DNA from: Hyphomicrobiales bacterium
GTDB lineage: Bacteria; Pseudomonadota; Alphaproteobacteria; Rhizobiales; Aestuariivirgaceae
Direction: 5' to 3'
NCBI GenBank assembly: GCA_026987255.1
Contig: JALSNA010000002.1
Location: 1 to 5,932 of the forward strand
Length of the DNA stretch: 5,932 nucleotides
The position numbers and the translations under genes are program-made. Shown piece after piece: positions 1-5,932 of the stretch (position 1 is the first letter of the stretch; each line of letters opens with the position of its first letter). The notes under the pieces were generated by a model, which saw nothing but the letters and a program-made list of their open reading frames with translations, ran no database searches and was not told the origin of the DNA.

Positions 1-2795
<2,795 letters not shown>

Positions 2796-2805
2796 GGGTC
2801 TTTCA

Positions 2806-2810
2806 TCCTT
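2806..2810 (-). promoter_or_regulatory. Ribosome binding site of gcvP
   Basis: The minus strand reads AAGGA, then 10 nt, then the gcvP ATG. The second half of this box also begins an out-of-frame ATG (2806-2804). That frame reads Met-Lys-Asp-Pro and stops at a TGA overlapping the gcvP start, so the exact initiation geometry is slightly ambiguous. The 2795 start fits the P-protein N-terminus. Confidence 0.6.
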
Positions 2811-2850
2811 GCGGAAAGGTGCGGAACTGGGGCGGGAAGGGCCGGAACTT

Positions 2851-3228
2851 TCAGCCCTCGGAGGCCACGAAGGCCTTGTAGGCGGCCTCGTCCATCAGCT
2901 TGTCCAGCTCGGCGGGATCGGCGAGCTTGAGCCTGTAGAACCAGCCATCGCCGAGCGGCGCTTCGTTGACCTTGCCAGGTTCGCCCTCCAGGGCCTCGTT
3001 GACGGCCACCACCTCGCCGGAGACCGGGGCATAGACATCCGAGGCGGCCTTGACCGATTCCACCACGCCGGATTCGGCTCCCTGCTCCACCGTATCGCCC
3101 ACCTGCGGGGTTTCGACGAAAACGATGTCGCCGAGCTGCTCGGCGGCATGGGCGGTGATGCCCACGGTGGCCGTATCGCCATCCACGGCGACCCATTCGT
3201 GCTCTTTCGTGTAATAGATCTTGCTCAT
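2851..3228 (-). CDS. gcvH: Glycine cleavage system H protein (lipoyl carrier)
   Basis: Small lipoylated carrier that shuttles the aminomethyl intermediate between GcvP, GcvT and the dihydrolipoamide dehydrogenase. The product is 125 residues, the normal size for the family. It starts [13 protein letters not shown], typical of H proteins, and continues with [17 protein letters not shown]. The lipoylation motif [15 protein letters not shown] places the lipoyl lysine at residue 60. The C-terminal part [10 protein letters not shown]...[19 protein letters not shown] is also canonical. The start is fixed by GGAAAGGA 7 nt upstream and by the conserved N-terminus. A longer frame reaching back to 3594 only reads antisense-phase gcvT sequence and is rejected. 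It is the middle gene of gcvTHP, 23 nt after gcvT, so presumably co-transcribed and under the same glycine riboswitch. Confidence 0.98.
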   Translation of the reverse strand: MSKIYYTKEHEWVAVDGDTATVGITAHAAEQLGDIVFVETPQVGDTVEQGAESGVVESVKAASDVYAPVSGEVVAVNEALEGEPGKVNEAPLGDGWFYRLKLADPAELDKLMDEAAYKAFVASEG

Positions 3229-3235
3229 GGAACGA

Positions 3236-3241
3236 TCCTTT
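3236..3241 (-). promoter_or_regulatory. Ribosome binding site of gcvH
   Basis: The minus strand carries AAAGGA 7 nt before the ATG at 3228. This spacing selects the 125-residue product over the upstream in-frame extension. The site lies in the 23-nt gap after the gcvT stop. Confidence 0.8.
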
Positions 3242-3251
3242 CCGGTTTCGA

Positions 3252-4382
3252 TCAGCGCTTGTAGTTGTGGGGGACGAAAACCGCCGATGCGGCGCGCGCG
3301 GGCATGTCCTTGCCGCGCACCCGCAATGTCAGCGGTGTGTCCTTCCTGTTGAAGGGGGTTTTCACATAGCCCATGGCCACCGGGCCGCCCACCGTGGGGC
3401 CATAGCCGCCGGAGGTGACGTGACCGATTTTTTCGCCGGATTCGGAAAAGACTTCCGTGCCCTCGCGGGCCGGAGCGCGGCCCAGCGGCGCAATGCCGGT
3501 GCGCTTGCGGGCCGTTCCCTCCGCCAGCTCCTTGAGCACCCGCTGCGCGCCGATGAAGCCGCCCTGCTCGCGGCGGCGCTTGCCGATGGACCATACCAGG
3601 GCGGCCTCCACCGGCGAGGTGGTCTCGTCGATGTCATGGCCATAGAGGCACAGCCCGGCCTCCAGCCTGAGGGTATCGCGCGCGCCCAGGCCGATGGGAG
3701 CGGTCTCCGGCTCGCTGAGCAAAAGCTCCGCGAGGGCTTCGGCGTCCGATGCGGCAACGGAAATCTCGAAGCCGTCCTCGCCGGTGTAGCCCGAGCGCGA
3801 ATAGCGCGCCGCCATGCCGCCGATTTCGCCGGCGGCAGCCTGCATGAAGGACAGGCCGGGAGCCTGCGGGCAGTGGCGGGCCAGCACGGCCTCGGCCTTC
3901 GGCCCCTGCAGGGCGATCAGGGCGCGGTCTTCCTCCGTCTCCAGGGTCACGTTGTCCGGCAGGTGCTCGCGCAGCCAGGCATAGTCCACATCCTTGCGCG
4001 CCGCGTTGACCACCAGCATGAGGCGGCCATCGAGGGCCTCGTCCGCCGGGCGGGTGGTCATGAAATCATCGATGATGCCGCCTTGCGGGTTGAGCAGCTG
4101 CGAATAGCGGATCTGGCCGGGCGCAAGGCCCAGAAAGTCGGCCGGGGCGAGGGCCTCCAGGGCGCGCGCCGTGGTCTCGAAGTCCGGCCCCACAAGCCAG
4201 GCCTGGCCCATGTGGGAGACATCGAACAGCCCCGCGGAATTGCGCGTGTGCAGGTGTTCCCTGACGATGCCGCCCGGGTATTGCACCGGCATGTCGTAAC
4301 CGGCGAAGGGCACCATGCGCGCGCCCAGGCGGATGTGCAGAGCGTGCAAGGGGGTTGCTTTCAGGTCTTCGGCGCCGCTCAT
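3252..4382 (-). CDS. gcvT: Aminomethyltransferase, glycine cleavage system T protein
   Basis: Tetrahydrofolate-dependent T protein. It takes the aminomethyl group from lipoyl-GcvH and gives 5,10-methylene-tetrahydrofolate plus ammonia. The product is 376 residues, a normal length. Motifs in order: [20 protein letters not shown] (21-40), [11 protein letters not shown] (50-60), GGIIDDF with the conserved folate-site Asp pair at 105-106, [12 protein letters not shown] (123-134), [13 protein letters not shown] (195-207), [18 protein letters not shown] (233-250), [10 protein letters not shown] (255-264), and the C-terminal [21 protein letters not shown] (320-340). The start at 4382 is preceded by AAAGGAG 7 nt upstream. 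An upstream TTG at 4412 would add ten residues, but it lies inside the terminator U-tract. First gene of gcvTHP, directly downstream of the glycine riboswitch and terminator. Confidence 0.98.
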   Translation of the reverse strand: MSGAEDLKATPLHALHIRLGARMVPFAGYDMPVQYPGGIVREHLHTRNSAGLFDVSHMGQAWLVGPDFETTARALEALAPADFLGLAPGQIRYSQLLNPQGGIIDDFMTTRPADEALDGRLMLVVNAARKDVDYAWLREHLPDNVTLETEEDRALIALQGPKAEAVLARHCPQAPGLSFMQAAAGEIGGMAARYSRSGYTGEDGFEISVAASDAEALAELLLSEPETAPIGLGARDTLRLEAGLCLYGHDIDETTSPVEAALVWSIGKRRREQGGFIGAQRVLKELAEGTARKRTGIAPLGRAPAREGTEVFSESGEKIGHVTSGGYGPTVGGPVAMGYVKTPFNRKDTPLTLRVRGKDMPARAASAVFVPHNYKR

Positions 4383-4389
4383 GGCCGTG

Positions 4390-4396
4390 CTCCTTT
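4390..4396 (-). promoter_or_regulatory. Ribosome binding site of gcvT
   Basis: The minus strand reads AAAGGAG followed by 7 nt and ATG, a near-perfect Shine-Dalgarno. It decides for the start at 4382 and lies about 14 nt beyond the terminator U-tract. Translation is therefore possible only on transcripts that have passed the terminator. Confidence 0.85.
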
Positions 4397-4410
4397 CAGA
4401 ATCCGGAATC

Positions 4411-4442
4411 AAAAAGGCGCGCGGGATCGTCCCATGCGCGCC
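4411..4442 (-). terminator. Intrinsic terminator, expression platform of the glycine riboswitch
   Basis: On the minus strand GGCGCGC (4442-4436) pairs perfectly with GCGCGCC (4422-4416). After a 2-nt bulge, GGG pairs with CCC around a 5-nt ACGAU loop. The hairpin is followed at once by UUUUU (4415-4411). It sits 2 nt after the closing helix of the second aptamer and before the gcvT ribosome binding site, which is where a transcriptional expression platform belongs. Three further G-U pairs could extend the stem to 4445, into the last base of aptamer 2 P1. That offers a route for competition between ligand-bound aptamer and terminator. By analogy with gcvT riboswitches, glycine would prevent termination; this direction is inferred. 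Confidence 0.85.
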
Positions 4443-4444
4443 CC

Positions 4445-4567
4445 CTCTGTCCGGAACCTGAGAGATTTCACCACCCGCCTTGCGCCCGCTTGGCGCTGGC
4501 CCGGCTGCGGCTTACCCCCTTCGGTGAGCGGCGCGCCCGGTTGGGGATTCGCCGCTGCTCTCCAGAG
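4445..4567 (-). promoter_or_regulatory. Glycine riboswitch, second (downstream) aptamer
   Basis: Second aptamer of a tandem glycine riboswitch. P1 is CUCUG (4567-4563) with CAGAG (4449-4445). Conserved core elements are UGGAGAG (4564-4558), CACCGAAGGGGG (4526-4515) and GAAAUCUCUCAGGU (4469-4456). P2 is a long helix, AGCGGCG (4556-4550) with CGCCGCU (4533-4527). The P3 arm is expanded: about 45 nt between the GAAGG and CUCUCAGG motifs, including a GCGCC/GGCGC hairpin. At about 123 nt it is clearly larger than the first aptamer (about 78 nt). The expression-platform terminator follows directly. Confidence 0.93.
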
Positions 4568-4575
4568 TTTCCATT

Positions 4576-4657
4576 TTCCATGCGGTCCCTTGTGCCTGAG
4601 AGTTTCCGGGGCGGTTGCTCCTTCGGCGGCGCGATGTGCGCTCTCTCCCGCATGGAA
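4576..4657 (-). promoter_or_regulatory. Glycine riboswitch, first (upstream) aptamer
   Basis: First aptamer of the tandem glycine riboswitch controlling gcvTHP. P1 is a perfect 10-bp helix, UUCCAUGCGG (4657-4648) with CCGCAUGGAA (4585-4576). The conserved core is present in order: GGGAGAG (4649-4643), a short P2 of GCGC/GCGC (4641-4638 with 4632-4629), CCGAAGGAGCAA (near 4626-4615) and AACUCUCAGGCA (4604-4593). The linker to the second aptamer is only about 8 nt (AAUGGAAA type), typical of the tandem architecture. It senses glycine, the substrate of the downstream enzymes. The match to the family is strong by motif and context. Confidence 0.95.
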
Positions 4658-4677
4658 GTGCTGGATATGTCAATGTG

Positions 4678-4706
4678 ACACTGGCAAGGCGCGACAGCTT
4701 AGTCAA
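4678..4706 (-). promoter_or_regulatory. Candidate promoter of the gcvTHP operon
   Basis: The minus strand has CTTGACT, with TTGACT at 4706-4701 as a good -35. A 17-nt spacer leads to CAGTGT (4683-4678), a poor -10. Initiation would fall near 4671, leaving about 14 nt before aptamer 1 P1, which is the expected geometry for a riboswitch leader. The -35 and position support it; the -10 does not. Confidence 0.35.
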
Positions 4707-4740
4707 GCGCCAGTTTGCGGTTTTGCGCAGGTCCATGCCC

Positions 4741-4769
4741 TTGACTGTTGCGGGCGGCTCGCGCACCCT
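4741..4769 (+). promoter_or_regulatory. Candidate promoter of ispH-rnhA
   Basis: CTTGACT recurs on the plus strand, with TTGACT at 4741-4746, 34 bp from and diverging from the gcv -35. A 17-nt spacer leads to CACCCT (4764-4769), which resembles no clear -10. Initiation here would give a leader of about 30 nt. This is a weak call, based on the -35 and the divergent layout only. Confidence 0.25.
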
Positions 4770-4794
4770 TGCGGGCAATCGTTCGTCAATCAGT

Positions 4795-4798
4795 GGAG
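4795..4798 (+). promoter_or_regulatory. Ribosome binding site of ispH
   Basis: GGAG (within TGGAGA) lies 10 nt before the ATG at 4809. It supports this start over the long in-frame upstream extension, which would run through the riboswitch and antisense to gcvT. Confidence 0.6.
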
Positions 4799-4808
4799 AT
4801 CAGATCGC

Positions 4809-5780
4809 ATGACCAGCGCCAGATCCGGCACGGGAATCCACATCCTGCTGGCCGCCCCGCGCGGCTTTTGCGCCGGGGTGGTGCGCGCCATCGGCATCGT
4901 CGAGGCGGCCCTGGAGAAATATGGCGCACCGGTCTATGTGCGCCATGAAATCGTTCACAACCGCTACGTGGTCGAAGGGCTGAAGGCCAAGGGAGCCATC
5001 TTCATCGACGAACTGGATGAAATCACCGATCCGTCCCGGCCGGTGATCTTTTCCGCCCACGGGGTGCCGCGCGCCGTGCCCAAGGCCGCCAGTGCGCGCG
5101 GCCTGCACGCCATCGACGCCACCTGCCCGCTGGTCTCCAAGGTGCATGGCGAGGCCGAGAGGCACCATGAGGCCGGGCGTCATGTGCTGCTCATCGGCCA
5201 TGCCGGGCATCCGGAGGTCATCGGCACCATGGGGCAGCTGCCGCAAGGGGCCATCACCCTCATCACCTCGGAGGAAGAGGCGCGCGCCGTTTCTCCGCCG
5301 GATGAAACCAGGGTGGCCTATGTTACCCAGACGACCCTTTCGGTGGATGAAACGCGCGCTATCGTCGATATCCTCAAGGCTCGCTTCCCGGCCATCGCCG
5401 AGCCGGTCAAGGATGATATCTGCTATGCCACCACCAACCGCCAGAGGGCCGTCAAGATCATGGCGCCGCGCTGTGATCTGCTGCTGGTGGTGGGGGCGCC
5501 CAATTCCTCCAACTCGCGCCGCCTGGTGGAGGTGGCAAAGGCCGCAGGATGCCCCAAGGCCCTGCTCATCCAGACGGCCGAGGAGATCGATTGGGACACC
5601 ATTACCGCGGGCATGACCATCGGCATCACCGCCGGAGCATCCGCCCCGGAGGTGCTGGTCAGGGGCGTGATCGAGGCCATCAAGGCCCGCCATGAGGCGT
5701 CCCTGGAACTGGCCCTGGTCAAGGAGGAAAACATCTCCTTCAAGCTGCCGCGCGAACTGCGCGAGGCGGAGCGGGCATGA
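4809..5780 (+). CDS. ispH: 4-hydroxy-3-methylbut-2-enyl diphosphate reductase (IspH/LytB)
   Basis: Cytoplasmic [4Fe-4S] enzyme that reduces HMBPP to IPP and DMAPP, the last step of the MEP isoprenoid pathway. The product is 323 residues, normal for the family. The three cluster cysteines are in place: Cys21 in [13 protein letters not shown], Cys106 in [11 protein letters not shown] and Cys205 in [11 protein letters not shown]. Substrate-site motifs are also present: [10 protein letters not shown] (His50), [14 protein letters not shown] (His134, Glu136), [12 protein letters not shown] (171-182), [11 protein letters not shown] (229-239) and TAGASAPE (274-281, Ser278). It ends in [11 protein letters not shown], a typical LytB C-terminus. 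The start at 4809 places the first cysteine about 20 residues in, as expected, and has GGAG 10 nt upstream. It is divergent from the gcv operon, and its stop overlaps the rnhA start. Confidence 0.98.
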   Translation: MTSARSGTGIHILLAAPRGFCAGVVRAIGIVEAALEKYGAPVYVRHEIVHNRYVVEGLKAKGAIFIDELDEITDPSRPVIFSAHGVPRAVPKAASARGLHAIDATCPLVSKVHGEAERHHEAGRHVLLIGHAGHPEVIGTMGQLPQGAITLITSEEEARAVSPPDETRVAYVTQTTLSVDETRAIVDILKARFPAIAEPVKDDICYATTNRQRAVKIMAPRCDLLLVVGAPNSSNSRRLVEVAKAAGCPKALLIQTAEEIDWDTITAGMTIGITAGASAPEVLVRGVIEAIKARHEASLELALVKEENISFKLPRELREAERA

Positions 5781-5932
5781 GCGGCAGAAAGCACGTGGAG
5801 ATTTTCACCGACGGGGCCTGTTCGGGCAATCCCGGCCCCGGCGGCTGGGGCGCCCTGTTGCGCTATGGCAAGCACGAAAGGGAACTTTCGGGCGGCGAGG
5901 AGAAGACCACCAACAACCGCATGGAGCTGATG
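5777..5932 (+). CDS. rnhA: Ribonuclease HI, N-terminal 52 residues, cut by window edge
   Basis: Endonuclease that degrades the RNA strand of RNA-DNA hybrids (primers, R-loops). The visible part starts [20 protein letters not shown] and continues [11 protein letters not shown]...TTNNRMELM. The first two catalytic acidic residues are visible: Asp12 in [14 protein letters not shown] and Glu50 in NNRMEL. The later Asp residues lie beyond the window; family members are usually about 145-160 residues. The ATG overlaps the ispH stop (ATGA at 5777-5780), so translational coupling is likely. GGAG at 5768-5771 inside ispH is a plausible ribosome binding site. The gene is in frame to the last base of the window. 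Confidence 0.96.
   Translation, partial: MSGRKHVEIFTDGACSGNPGPGGWGALLRYGKHERELSGGEEKTTNNRMELM

Noticed and set aside
3229..3594. N-terminal extension of GcvH to a 247-residue protein
   Set aside because: The extra residues are an out-of-phase reading of the gcvT 3' end. The conserved H-protein start and a strong ribosome binding site lie at 3228.
4383..4412. TTG start giving a 386-residue GcvT
   Set aside because: The TTG lies in the U-tract of the terminator, has no ribosome binding site, and the added residues are not conserved; AAAGGAG precedes the ATG at 4382.
3267..4808. Upstream in-frame extension that would make an 837-residue IspH fusion
   Set aside because: The extra part runs antisense to gcvT and through the riboswitch, and has no domain similarity I recognise. 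IspH is complete from 4809 with its own ribosome binding site.
4800..5693. Minus-strand 297-codon open frame opposite ispH
   Set aside because: Antisense shadow of ispH with Gly/Asp/His-rich composition and no motif.

Overview
This window reads as ordinary core metabolism from a GC-rich Gram-negative bacterium, most likely an alphaproteobacterium. The evidence for that class is the codon bias (heavy use of GCG, CGC and GGC), the protein sequences, a tandem glycine riboswitch ahead of gcvT, and ispH lying directly upstream of rnhA. I cannot name a genus. No new biological system is visible. The most structured non-coding element is the riboswitch with its terminator.

Minus strand, read from about 4706 down to 1: a candidate promoter, two tandem glycine aptamers, an intrinsic terminator, then gcvT (4382-3252), gcvH (3228-2851) and gcvP (2795 to beyond base 1). 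The gaps are 23 and 55 nt, so this is one operon. GcvP decarboxylates glycine and loads the aminomethyl group on the lipoyl arm of GcvH. GcvT passes the one-carbon unit to tetrahydrofolate and releases ammonia. The fourth subunit, dihydrolipoamide dehydrogenase, is not in the window. The riboswitch most likely lets transcription continue past the terminator when glycine is abundant. GcvP is the full-length single-chain type; only its last few tens of residues are cut off by the left edge.

Plus strand, from about 4741 rightwards: a weak candidate promoter, then ispH (4809-5780), the last enzyme of the MEP isoprenoid pathway. The first 52 codons of rnhA (ribonuclease HI) follow, with the stop of ispH and the start of rnhA overlapping as ATGA. 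rnhA runs off the right edge.

The 426-nt stretch between the gcvT and ispH starts (4383-4808) is the only long non-coding region, and the riboswitch, terminator and divergent promoter region account for it. Several long open frames lie antisense to gcvP and gcvT. They are by-products of GC-rich codon structure and are not annotated as genes.
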